A stretch of DNA of 23,962 bases, from the IMG/VR virus record IMGVR_UViG_3300043418_000137, positions 1-23,962 of that record; one strand, 5' to 3'. The translations under genes were made by a program, and so were the position numbers. Under the pieces are notes generated by a model. The model was not told where the DNA came from and ran no database searches. It saw only the letters and a program-made list of their open reading frames with translations. Shown piece by piece: positions 6,534-14,268 of the stretch (the first letter of the stretch is position 1; the number at the start of each line of letters is the position of its first letter). The DNA is from a virus.

Positions 6534-9500
6534 TGAAAAAGATATTTTTATTTCTTGTAATTTTTGCACTATCATTCGGGGCTAAAGCGCAAAGCTGGAC
6601 GCCTATTTTTGGTAAACAACGCTTCGCTTCAGGGCTTGGTATTCCGACAAAAGATTCAACGTATTTCGCGGGTTCTGCGGATTCTTCGCTTATTTATATA
6701 AACCCAAAAGACGCGGGTTTATATTACAAATATAAAGGCTATCACAAAAAAGTAGGCACGGGGACGGTTTCTTCGGTTGGGCTTACTATGCCTTCGGCTT
6801 TTAGCGTTTCGGGTTCGCCTATTACAAACAACGGCTCGTTTATTGTTACCAGTGCCGGTTCAATTACGCAATACATTCGGGGCGATGGTTCGCTAGCTAC
6901 ATTAAACACGGCGGCAGTTCCCGAATCAGGAAACCTTTATTACACAGATGCGCGCGCAAGGGCAGCAATAAGCGGAACTAGCCCCATAAGCGTGACTTCG
7001 GGCGTTGTTTCTATTTCTCAGTCAAGCGGTTCGACGAATGGGTATTTAAGCGCTACCGATTGGACGGTTTTTAATTCAAAACAAACGGCTTTAAATGGGA
7101 CGGGCTTTGTTAAGCAATCAGGAACGACAACAAGCTACGATAATACGACTTATTACCCCGCTTCAAACCCTAACGGTTATACATCAAATACGGGAACCGT
7201 TACAAGCGTAGCTCTAACCGCACCCTCAGCGTTTACCGTTACAGGTTCGCCCGTTACAACTTCGGGAACTTTGGCGCTAGGCGCGGCAGGTAATTCGACG
7301 CAATACATCGACGGTTCGGGATCGCTACAAACGTTTCCTACTATGCTTTCGTCTGACAATTTAATTAAGTTAGTCAGAAACCAATCGGGCGCAACAATGA
7401 CGGCCGGCACAATTGTTTACATCGATGGCGCAACAGGAAACAAACCAACAATTGCCAAAGCACTAGCGACAAGCGACGCCACATCGGCACAAACTTACGG
7501 GGCAGTTCAGGTCGATATTGCAAATAATGCGGACGGGTATATTGTTGTAATTGGTAATATTAATAATTTAAACACAAACGGGTTAACGGAAGGCGCCCAG
7601 TTATATTTATCATCAACAACGGCGGGAACCTATACAACGACAAAACAATACGCCCCAGCCCATTTAGTTTATGTGGGTATTGTATTACGCGCACACCCTA
7701 CGCAGGGAATTATAGGCGTAAAAATTCAAAACGGATACGAATTAGACGAGCTTCATAATGTGGCCGCACAAACGCCATCAAATAATGACGGTTTGTTTTA
7801 CGAATCATTGACAAGTCTTTGGAAAAATAAAAGCATTGCAACGGTTTTAGGCTATACGCCCGAGCAACCATTAACGTTTAGCGCGCCTCTTTCGCGTTCA
7901 GTAAATACGGTTTCAATTCCTGCGGCGACAAGTTCGGCAAACGGTTATTTAAGTTCTACGGATTGGACTACATTTAACGGCAAACAAAACGCAATTACCT
8001 TAACAACAACGGGGTCAAGCGGATCGGCTACATTCATTTCAAATACGCTAAATGTGCCAACTTACACGCTTGCAGGCTTAGGCGGTCAGCCACAATTAAA
8101 CGGCACCGGTTTTGTAAAGGCCAGCGGAACGACAATAAGCTATGATAATAGCACATATTTAACAACAAGCTCGGCGTCTTCTACTTATGTACCTTACACG
8201 GGTGCAACCCAAGGCGTAAATATAGGCACAAATATGTACACAGGTGGTTATGCCGTTTTAAACGGTTCAGGCACAAATCAGGCCGGTGTATTAAGTTTAT
8301 TCAAAGGAACTAGCAGAGCAGTCCAAGGTAATGGATACACAAATTTATATGCCGAAGACGGCAAAGTAGGGTTTAACGATTGGATTACAGGTAACGTAAG
8401 AACATTTGAATTTTCACTGGCAAGTTTGACAAGTGGAACGACTCGCGTTTATACTTTACCTGATGCAAGTGGAACTATTGCTTTAACAAGCGGATTGACG
8501 GGCTTTGTTTCGGGTTCCGGTACAAGCGGACAGGTTCCTTTATTTAATGGAACGCAAAGCGTAACAAATAGCCAAATTTATGACAACGGTAATACCGTTT
8601 CAATTGGTAATTCAGTTACATCGCCGAATAAATTGGTTTCGTTTTCAACAAACGCCAGCGGGTTTGCGATTTTAGGTAGCGGTTCAGGTGGTGCCGGTGG
8701 TGTTTACGCCGCAGTTACTTCCGGTACGGGAAATATGTTTCAGGGTAGCACTTCAAACGGCGGGTATTTTATTTCTGACAACGCTGGAAATACTTACATT
8801 TCGGGAAAAGTCGGCATAGGAACTTTTAGTTCTTCGTCTTATAATTTGAACGTAGTCGGTACGGGTTATTTTTCAAACAATTTAACTGCTTCTCAACTTT
8901 TTGCAGGAAGTTCTACTCACGGATATTTAAACTTAACTGCGGCAAATACAGGAGGAAACGAAGCTGGAATATTTTTTGCTATTAATGGCAATAAATGGGA
9001 GCAATATACGGCAGCAAATGATTTGTCAATGAACTGGTATAGTTACGCATTGTCTTCAGTCGCTATGAAAATAAATCCTAGCGGAAACTTAAGCATAGGA
9101 AGTAATACAGACGCAGGCTTCAAACTTGATGTTAATGGTACGGGAAGGTTTAGTGATAGAGTAACTGCAAATGGATTTTCAGCAATAGGCACAAATTCAG
9201 GGTTTAGTATATTCCGAAGAGATAATAATGCTTATGCAGGTGGATGGTATTCTCCTTCAGGAAGTATTTTATTGGACTTAGCTGGATTAGGCACTGCTAT
9301 GACTATCGCTACCTCCACAGGCGCAGCCACGTTTTCGAGTAGTGTAACGGCAACGAGTTTATTTGTAAATGCTGGAACTGGCTCTAATTTAAGAGTAATA
9401 TCAGGAGGAACAAACATTTTAAATGTTGCTAATTATAGTGTAGCAGATGGCTTCAGAGAGTTTTTATTAGCCGGTAGTGAATTATCTTTTTATAGCGGTA

Positions 9501-10543
9501 CTGCTGGAGCTGGTAGTTTATCCGAACGTATGCGAATCACTTCCTCTGGCAACGTAGGCATCGGAACGACGGCGCCAGCGGGCGGAATTTCAGGAACTGA
9601 AGTAGCTTTAGAAATATCAAACCCGAATGTTGGCGTTTTGGCTTTAACATCTTTAGCAGCATCAGGAAGAAAATATCAAATTTATTCTTCAAATGATGGT
9701 TCCTTGTATTTTAGAGATGGAACAACAGGAAACCAAAGATTTAATATTCAATATACGGGAAATGTAGGTATTGGAACAACTGCGCCAACTGGGCAATTAT
9801 CTATTAAAAATCAAATAAGTAACGGGGCAAATCCTACAACATCTTATGCTGCTACAAACGGAGTAGATGGGCAAAATTTCTTTAATGGATATTATGCTAG
9901 TAATTCTGATGGGGCTGGAACTTATCCAAGATATTTTGACATTGTTTCTATTGGGTCTCCTGATGGAACAAACGGAAGTAGTAATATTAGGTTTTTTACT
10001 AATGGAATAGCTAATAATTCTGCGGCAATTGAACGCGTTCGAATTACTGGAGGAGGAACACTAGCAATTAATGGTAGTCAAGATGTTAATAATGGTTTTT
10101 TGGATAAAATATCAATAGGTCATTTAAGTGGGAGTTACGGGTGGATTCAAACTTGGAATGCTACCGCTTTATATCTTAATAAAGTAGGGAATGCCGTTTA
10201 TGCGGGAACCCAAAGAATTGATAACAATTCGGACGCTAGAATAAAAAATAATGTTCAAAAAATCGAAAATGCCTTAAATGTAGTATTGTCTTTAAATGGC
10301 AAAAAATATAATATGCTAGATGAAGATAATATTTTAAGATACGGATTTATTGCCCAAGAAGTAGAACCATATTTAAAAGATTTTGTTACTCATAGTGATA
10401 GAAAATTTGAAAAAGGAAATTTAAAAATAGAAAATTTATTAACGCTTGAAAATTCAGGATCAGCCTGGGCGGCTTTATTAGTTGAAGCAATAAAAGAACT
10501 TAATCAAAAAATAACTAACTTAGAAGCACAAATCAAACAATAA
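6533..10543 (+). CDS. Tail fibre with Sec signal peptide and C-terminal S74 self-cleaving chaperone
   Basis: A 1336-residue fibre. Residues 1-19 form a textbook Sec signal peptide (two Lys, hydrophobic core, Ala-Lys-Ala then Gln20). About residues 75-260 and 440-560 hold repeated beta modules: Gly-Thr-Val-(S/T)-Ser-Val, Thr-Asp-Trp-Thr, and Leu-Asn-Gly-Thr-Gly-Phe-Val-Lys. The last third has Asn-Val-Gly-Ile-Gly-Thr repeats. The C-terminal ~104 residues are an intramolecular chaperone of the S74 type: S1233-D-A-R-I-K1238 matches the Ser/Lys pair, five residues apart, that cuts endosialidase-type fibres, and the end is a coiled coil. The chaperone guides trimerisation and is then released. A signal peptide on a virion fibre is unexpected. 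The 3' part is visibly more AT-rich than the 5' part. Confidence 0.85.
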   Translation: MKKIFLFLVIFALSFGAKAQSWTPIFGKQRFASGLGIPTKDSTYFAGSADSSLIYINPKDAGLYYKYKGYHKKVGTGTVSSVGLTMPSAFSVSGSPITNNGSFIVTSAGSITQYIRGDGSLATLNTAAVPESGNLYYTDARARAAISGTSPISVTSGVVSISQSSGSTNGYLSATDWTVFNSKQTALNGTGFVKQSGTTTSYDNTTYYPASNPNGYTSNTGTVTSVALTAPSAFTVTGSPVTTSGTLALGAAGNSTQYIDGSGSLQTFPTMLSSDNLIKLVRNQSGATMTAGTIVYIDGATGNKPTIAKALATSDATSAQTYGAVQVDIANNADGYIVVIGNINNLNTNGLTEGAQLYLSSTTAGTYTTTKQYAPAHLVYVGIVLRAHPTQGIIGVKIQNGYELDELHNVAAQTPSNNDGLFYESLTSLWKNKSIATVLGYTPEQPLTFSAPLSRSVNTVSIPAATSSANGYLSSTDWTTFNGKQNAITLTTTGSSGSATFISNTLNVPTYTLAGLGGQPQLNGTGFVKASGTTISYDNSTYLTTSSASSTYVPYTGATQGVNIGTNMYTGGYAVLNGSGTNQAGVLSLFKGTSRAVQGNGYTNLYAEDGKVGFNDWITGNVRTFEFSLASLTSGTTRVYTLPDASGTIALTSGLTGFVSGSGTSGQVPLFNGTQSVTNSQIYDNGNTVSIGNSVTSPNKLVSFSTNASGFAILGSGSGGAGGVYAAVTSGTGNMFQGSTSNGGYFISDNAGNTYISGKVGIGTFSSSSYNLNVVGTGYFSNNLTASQLFAGSSTHGYLNLTAANTGGNEAGIFFAINGNKWEQYTAANDLSMNWYSYALSSVAMKINPSGNLSIGSNTDAGFKLDVNGTGRFSDRVTANGFSAIGTNSGFSIFRRDNNAYAGGWYSPSGSILLDLAGLGTAMTIATSTGAATFSSSVTATSLFVNAGTGSNLRVISGGTNILNVANYSVADGFREFLLAGSELSFYSGTAGAGSLSERMRITSSGNVGIGTTAPAGGISGTEVALEISNPNVGVLALTSLAASGRKYQIYSSNDGSLYFRDGTTGNQRFNIQYTGNVGIGTTAPTGQLSIKNQISNGANPTTSYAATNGVDGQNFFNGYYASNSDGAGTYPRYFDIVSIGSPDGTNGSSNIRFFTNGIANNSAAIERVRITGGGTLAINGSQDVNNGFLDKISIGHLSGSYGWIQTWNATALYLNKVGNAVYAGTQRIDNNSDARIKNNVQKIENALNVVLSLNGKKYNMLDEDNILRYGFIAQEVEPYLKDFVTHSDRKFEKGNLKIENLLTLENSGSAWAALLVEAIKELNQKITNLEAQIKQ

Positions 10544-10549
10544 TCCAAA

Positions 10550-10807
10550 ATGAAAAAAGCATTTTTAATCGTTTCCCTTTTTGCTTTATTAGCTTTCACG
10601 GCTGAAAAATTTGTAATTGTTAAATTTACGGAGCCGGAAATTCAATACCACTGGCAATCAATGAACCAAATAAAGGCCATTGTAGACCAGTCAAACCTGC
10701 CTCACAATCAAGCCGTATTTGTGATAAAATCACTTGATTCGCTACAAAAAAGCATTCAAATAAACGCCAAAATTGATTCGACAACATTAAAACAAACAAA
10801 AAAATAA
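10550..10807 (+). CDS. Small secreted protein downstream of the tail fibre, unknown function
   Basis: An 85-residue protein with an N-terminal signal-like segment (two Lys, then a 15-residue hydrophobic stretch ending in Ala-Phe-Thr-Ala). The rest is short and largely helical, with many Gln and Lys. It starts six bases after the fibre stop and its stop overlaps the next start (TAATG), so it is part of the fibre operon. No family was recognised. Possible roles are a periplasmic chaperone for the exported fibre or a factor that changes the infected cell's surface; both are speculation. Confidence 0.6.
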   Translation: MKKAFLIVSLFALLAFTAEKFVIVKFTEPEIQYHWQSMNQIKAIVDQSNLPHNQAVFVIKSLDSLQKSIQINAKIDSTTLKQTKK

Positions 10808-11196
10808 TGAAAAAAGTATTATTTATTTTACTTGCCTTGTTAGCGTTTAACGCAAAGGCGCAATTTGCCGGAAGCGGTCAAAAGGTATATTCTAAAGCGT
10901 CAGGCGATTCTATTTTAGTTCCTGCGGGAGCTATTGAAATCCTGCCTGTAATTGCTAACGCTAAAGGCGATACGGCAATTTCGTTAACGTGGCGCGCGTT
11001 GGATGTTAGACGTGTTGATACAACGGCGGGTTGTAACACTTACGTCGTTTTATTTGACAAAAAAGGCGGTTTTGTGGCCGATTTTAATCAGCCTATTCCC
11101 GCTTCGGTTGTTAACGTATGGGGCGTAGATCCGTGGCCAATTGATGACTACATCTTCCAAAAAAACCCACGCTTTAAACGCGTAATTAAAAAATAA
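10807..11196 (+). CDS. Small secreted protein, unknown function
   Basis: A 129-residue protein with a clear signal peptide (M1-K2-K3, Leu-rich core, Ala-Lys-Ala before Gln19, as in the fibre). The mature part is beta-rich with one Cys and a C-terminal Pro/Trp segment (Val-Trp-Gly-Val-Asp-Pro-Trp-Pro). The signal peptide is nearly the same type as that of the fibre gene, suggesting the three genes are exported together. No family was recognised. The TAATG junction with the gene before implies coupled translation. Confidence 0.6.
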   Translation: MKKVLFILLALLAFNAKAQFAGSGQKVYSKASGDSILVPAGAIEILPVIANAKGDTAISLTWRALDVRRVDTTAGCNTYVVLFDKKGGFVADFNQPIPASVVNVWGVDPWPIDDYIFQKNPRFKRVIKK

Positions 11197-11225
11197 TATT
11201 CACTTAACCCCTCCCCTTTTCTGAA

Positions 11226-11711
11226 ATGAAAGGTATTTTATCCGTCGCACTATTATCACTAATTAACGTGAAACTAAATTTTTTACCCACAGGCACGTTG
11301 ATGGTTGCGATGGGCGCTTGTATTACCTTAGATTTTTTTACGGGGGTAATAAAGGCCACATTTTTACACGAAGCGCGAACTTCGGAAGGGTACAGGAAGA
11401 CGGTGATTAAATTTATGCAATACGGCGGGGCGGTATGCGTATCAATGGTAATGAAATATTTAATGGTAATGAAGGGAGATGCAGACTTTGCACTATTCGT
11501 GCCGTTTTTGGATTACTTAAATAATGGGCTTTTGTTCTTTATCATATTTATTGAAGTGACTTCAATTTTAGAAAATATGTACGCAATAGACCGCGATAGT
11601 CCTTTTGCCCATTACATTATTAAGCCCCTTTTGAAATTGATGACTTTTGCAATAAAGAATAATTCATTTGTGGAGGCATCAAAGAAAGTCGGAAAGACCG
11701 ACGATAATTAA
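11226..11711 (+). CDS. Holin (phage holin family 4-like)
   Basis: A 161-residue membrane protein with hydrophobic segments at about 22-44, 65-83 and 87-113. It carries an Asp-Phe-Phe-Thr-Gly motif (36-40) and a Glu/Ser-Ile-Leu-Glu-Asn segment (about 110-117), both typical of the toxin-secretion/phage lysis holin family 4. Holins form lesions in the inner membrane that let the endolysin out and set the time of lysis. It is the first gene of the lysis cassette, preceded by a C-rich leader (11206-11216) and followed by a small membrane protein. Confidence 0.82.
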   Translation: MKGILSVALLSLINVKLNFLPTGTLMVAMGACITLDFFTGVIKATFLHEARTSEGYRKTVIKFMQYGGAVCVSMVMKYLMVMKGDADFALFVPFLDYLNNGLLFFIIFIEVTSILENMYAIDRDSPFAHYIIKPLLKLMTFAIKNNSFVEASKKVGKTDDN

Positions 11712-11728
11712 ACTAAACAATTTGTAAA

Positions 11729-11887
11729 ATGAAAAATTGGAAAACAACTTTAGCCGGTATCATTGTTGGCGGTGTAGCGGCAGCGACGGCGCTTGGATGG
11801 ATTAGCGCGGAAGTAGGCCAGTCAATCTTAGGCATCGCCGCAGCGGTTGGCTTAATCTTAGCCAAAGACGGCTCAACAATCAAATAA
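11729..11887 (+). CDS. 52-residue membrane protein in the lysis cassette
   Basis: ATG 11729 to TAA 11885. The protein starts Lys-Asn-Trp-Lys-Thr-Thr and has two Gly/Ala-rich hydrophobic segments (about 8-24 and 33-46) before Lys-Asp-Gly. This is a small two-helix membrane protein. Its place between the holin and the spanin-like gene suggests a second holin, an antiholin or another lysis factor; similar small Gly/Ala-rich proteins occur next to holins in Bacteroidota phages. A terminator-like hairpin follows four bases after the stop. Confidence 0.72.
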   Translation: MKNWKTTLAGIIVGGVAAATALGWISAEVGQSILGIAAAVGLILAKDGSTIK

Positions 11888-11890
11888 TTT

Positions 11891-11918
11891 AAGGGGGCGC
11901 AAGCCCCTTTAATCTTTT
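11891..11918 (+). terminator. Hairpin with T-rich tail after the small lysis membrane gene
   Basis: A GGGGC/GCCCC stem closed by a GCAA tetraloop, with AA/TT outer pairs and one bulged G, is followed by TTTAATCTTTT. It may be a weak terminator or an RNA stabiliser. The next gene starts at 11923 and no promoter was seen, so read-through is likely. Confidence 0.5.
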
Positions 11919-11922
11919 CGAA

Positions 11923-12534
11923 ATGAAAACTATTTACAACATCATTCTTTTGGCGCTGACGGCTTTATTTTTACTCGCAGGGTGCAACTATCAATCGCGG
12001 GTAAACAAAGCCAAACAAGTGGTATTAATGGACGCACAGGCGCGCCACGAAATATTCTTGCGCGAGTTGGAATTATACCCGTGTTCAAACGATAGCATAG
12101 TTCAAACTTTTTCAGGCCAAATTGATTCGGTAACGCTGGCCGAATACCTTAGTAATTTTAAAGCGCACGTTTTGGCTAACAAAGTAAGCCTTGATACGTT
12201 GCCAAAAATACTAAAGGATGCCTACGAATTAGGCTACAAAGACGCGAGCGACAAATACTTAGCGGTAAAGGTTCCTAAATGCAACCCGACGTTTGTAAAA
12301 GTAACGGTAAAAGATAAGCAAAAGGAAAAAATACTAGGAGATTCGCTTGTTGCTAGAAATGCAACGATAGGCGCGCGCGATGCTGAAATCTTCGTTTTAA
12401 ACAACGAAATTGATCAAATTCGGGAAGATGCAAAGGCGGCATCAAATAAATGGGTGTGGCGCTTTATTTTGGCCGTTGTGATAGGGCTTATTTCAAACGC
12501 GGCTTGGGCGTATTTTAAAATATTCAAATTATGA
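11923..12534 (+). CDS. Candidate unimolecular spanin (lipoprotein with C-terminal membrane segment)
   Basis: A 203-residue protein. Residues 1-20 are a lipoprotein signal with a Leu-Ala-Gly-Cys lipobox (C21), so the mature N-terminus should be lipid-anchored to a membrane, likely the outer one. A helical, charged middle region follows. Near the C-terminus a Trp-rich segment at about 177-197 looks like an inner-membrane anchor, followed by Lys-Ile-Phe-Lys-Leu. Outer-membrane lipid at one end and inner-membrane helix at the other is the layout of unimolecular spanins (T1 gp11 type), which fuse the two membranes at the last step of lysis. Position between holin and endolysin supports this. An Rz-like protein is the alternative. 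Confidence 0.68.
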   Translation: MKTIYNIILLALTALFLLAGCNYQSRVNKAKQVVLMDAQARHEIFLRELELYPCSNDSIVQTFSGQIDSVTLAEYLSNFKAHVLANKVSLDTLPKILKDAYELGYKDASDKYLAVKVPKCNPTFVKVTVKDKQKEKILGDSLVARNATIGARDAEIFVLNNEIDQIREDAKAASNKWVWRFILAVVIGLISNAAWAYFKIFKL

Positions 12535-13064
12535 GCGTAAAGAATTTTTACCCCGAAAAACCGGTTATGCCGTTTCGGTCTTATAAAATCGAAATGTCGG
12601 TTATTATTGCGGCCATCAGGGCGGTTAATTACCCGCTGGAAGTTAAGCGCACGGCTTACGTTTTAATTCGCAACGAATCAGCCAACGGAAAATCAGTAAT
12701 TAACGGCACGAATTTTTGTGGCGCGCAGTCAGATAGTGGCCGCTGGCCTTCGAAGTTTGACAATATGATACAGGGTACGTGCAACCGTAAAGAAAACGGA
12801 AACACAAACCGCGTACGTGGGTTTTTGGTTTTTACTAGCGTGGAGGCGGGCGTTGACTTTGTTTGTGATCGGGTGCAAAGCAAGGGAATATTTATAGGCG
12901 AAAAAGTTGCGGGCAGGTTCCACAAAGGCGAAGTAAAAACGCCGGAGCAGTTGGCCGATGCGTATCAGGATGAATGGGTAAAAGGCGCAGACGTGAAGCC
13001 TACCACGCTAGAAATGAAAAATTTCGTTTCAATGTACAAACAGGCGTGTGAATTATTTAAGTAA
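12531..13064 (+). CDS. Putative endolysin, lysozyme/transglycosylase-like
   Basis: A 177-residue soluble protein without a signal peptide. Its Arg-Asn-Glu-Ser motif (E49) followed by Gly-Lys-Ser-Val-Ile-Asn-Gly and Asn-Phe-Cys-Gly-Ala-Gln recalls the catalytic Glu-Ser and Gly-x-x-Gln regions of SLT/lysozyme folds. E49 is the likely catalytic acid; the match is partial and other glycosidase folds are possible. The gene overlaps the spanin-like gene by ATGA and ends the lysis cassette before a strong terminator. Muralytic activity is inferred from place and motif. Confidence 0.6.
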   Translation: MSVKNFYPEKPVMPFRSYKIEMSVIIAAIRAVNYPLEVKRTAYVLIRNESANGKSVINGTNFCGAQSDSGRWPSKFDNMIQGTCNRKENGNTNRVRGFLVFTSVEAGVDFVCDRVQSKGIFIGEKVAGRFHKGEVKTPEQLADAYQDEWVKGADVKPTTLEMKNFVSMYKQACELFK

Positions 13065-13106
13065 ATTGTTTTCATAGTTAATAGGATAAATAGGTTTAGG
13101 TGTTTG

Positions 13107-13140
13107 AAACCCCTTTGGCATTGCTAGAGGGGTTTTTTGT
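13107..13140 (+). terminator. Intrinsic terminator after the lysis cassette
   Basis: AAACCCCT (13107-13114) pairs with AGGGGTTT (13128-13135) around a 13-base loop, followed by six T (13133-13138). It marks the end of late transcription and insulates the following promoter at 13145-13193. Confidence 0.85.
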
Positions 13141-13144
13141 TTTA

Positions 13145-13193
13145 ATAAATTTATAATTTTATTTGTTTAGTAATTTACGTTTTACTATTTTTG
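13145..13193 (+). promoter_or_regulatory. Promoter P1 with internal 20-bp operator-like inverted repeat
   Basis: A -33 TTTG (13162-13165) is followed by a 20-base spacer and TATTTTTG (13186-13193), matching the Bacteroidota TTTG/TAnnTTTG promoter. The spacer holds an inverted repeat TAGTAA...TTACTA (13168-13187) that reaches into the -7 element. An AT-rich 13-base segment (13145-13157) lies upstream. The same arrangement recurs at 15840-15890. It probably drives the genes from 13234 on; binding would block the polymerase. Inferred from sequence. Confidence 0.75.
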
Positions 13194-13233
13194 GTTATTC
13201 TTAAACGGGGAAACCCACCTAAACCCATAAATA

Positions 13234-13488
13234 ATGGAAAAGTACACCCACATTATTAACGAATTTTTTACCGCCAACGGTTTAAACGTTGACGATTTTT
13301 TTGTAATTAACATTTGGACACGTCAAAATGAAATTGATTTTCAAGGTTGGTCAAACGCCATAGCGCGCCAAAAATTGATCGATATTGGAGCGCAGTTCAA
13401 AACGTTTGGCAAAGGTGCAACCGCTCACGAAACTTGTAGCATTACTTATTTAAGTTTTCAGTTTCGCTTTTGTTTTACATTTGAATAA
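13234..13488 (+). CDS. Small early protein, unknown function
   Basis: An 84-residue protein, the first gene after promoter P1. It has an N-terminal helix (Ile-Ile-Asn-Glu-Phe-Phe), a middle with Ile-Trp-Thr-Arg and an aromatic C-terminus rich in Phe and Cys. No family was recognised. Its start is preceded by a CCTAAACCC motif (13218-13226) seven bases before the ATG. Being first behind a repressible promoter, it may be an early host-takeover or regulatory factor; that is speculation. Confidence 0.6.
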   Translation: MEKYTHIINEFFTANGLNVDDFFVINIWTRQNEIDFQGWSNAIARQKLIDIGAQFKTFGKGATAHETCSITYLSFQFRFCFTFE

Positions 13489-13490
13489 TT

Positions 13491-13886
13491 ATGAGCATAG
13501 AAAAACAACGGTTTAACCGCATTAAAATGTTGACGTATTTTGCGCTATGCCAAAACCTAATCAATTTTATTGATGCGGAATGGTCAGGCCACCCAGCTAA
13601 TAGGCAGGCCGTCAAATCAGCTTCAAAGGTTCAGCTTCGCGAATTAGAAAAAGCGATGACGATATTGTTTCCGACTAACTTAAACGATATACGGGACGGG
13701 GGCGATGTCATTGACACGTTTATGAATGCCACCGATGCAATGGAGCAATTTTTTGTTTTGGGTATGCACTTGGACGAAATGGCGGAAGAAAATAAAAAAG
13801 AATTAAACGATAAAATTGATAAATTATTAATTTCCTACGGGATTGATTTTTGGAATAAACCAATGTCAAGTCTTTGGGCTAAATAA
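13491..13886 (+). CDS. All-helical hypothetical protein
   Basis: A 131-residue protein, predicted almost all alpha-helical, with Lys/Glu-rich amphipathic stretches and a Met-rich segment (about 75-100). It starts two bases after the previous stop. No family was recognised and no catalytic residues stand out. The following gene starts eight bases after its stop. A small structural or adaptor role is all that can be said. Confidence 0.6.
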   Translation: MSIEKQRFNRIKMLTYFALCQNLINFIDAEWSGHPANRQAVKSASKVQLRELEKAMTILFPTNLNDIRDGGDVIDTFMNATDAMEQFFVLGMHLDEMAEENKKELNDKIDKLLISYGIDFWNKPMSSLWAK

Positions 13887-13893
13887 AAAAAAG

Positions 13894-14268
13894 ATGGAAA
13901 ATATTTTTAAAGAAAACGATCGAGTGTTTCATATTTCCCACGGCTGGGGAAATGTAATAAGCCCAAGCGATAGAAGTGTGGGTGTTAAATTTGACAACGA
14001 AGAAAAGCTATTTTATATCTTAGGTTTAAATTTGCTTTCATTTACCGAATATAGCCTTTGGAATTATAGCCAAGAGCGACCGCAAATAATACCCGAAGTC
14101 GGTCAAGTTGTTTGGGTTAGGGATGAAGATGATGACGAATGGGTTGTTACGCATTTTGTACAAATGGACGGCGCTTATTATTGTACATACGACGGGAACC
14201 CATTTTTAAAGGTTTACAATACTTGGCGTTATTTAACAACTAAAAACCCCTATTTAAATGAAAACTAA
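13894..14268 (+). CDS. SH3/KOW-like domain hypothetical protein
   Basis: A 124-residue protein from ATG 13894, preferred over an upstream in-frame codon at 13843 that would overlap the previous gene. Residues 8-35 read Asp-Arg-Val-Phe-His...Gly-Trp-Gly...Val-Gly-Val-Lys-Phe-Asp, the pattern of a small SH3/KOW-like or CarD-like beta barrel. A second beta segment (about 75-115) contains Gly-Gln-Val-Val-Trp-Val-Arg-Asp. Such barrels often bind RNA polymerase or nucleic acid; here function is unknown. The 3' end overlaps the next gene by 11 bases. Confidence 0.6.
   Translation: MENIFKENDRVFHISHGWGNVISPSDRSVGVKFDNEEKLFYILGLNLLSFTEYSLWNYSQERPQIIPEVGQVVWVRDEDDDEWVVTHFVQMDGAYYCTYDGNPFLKVYNTWRYLTTKNPYLNEN

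Noticed and set aside
6750-10543. Possible diversity-generating retroelement acting on the fibre gene
   Set aside because: The repeats are protein modules of differing sequence; no reverse transcriptase gene or template repeat with adenine-specific changes is visible in the window.
13843-13893. Upstream in-frame start for the SH3-like gene
   Set aside because: It would overlap the previous gene by over 40 bases and uses a non-ATG codon; ATG 13894 gives the expected short gap and an A-rich leader.
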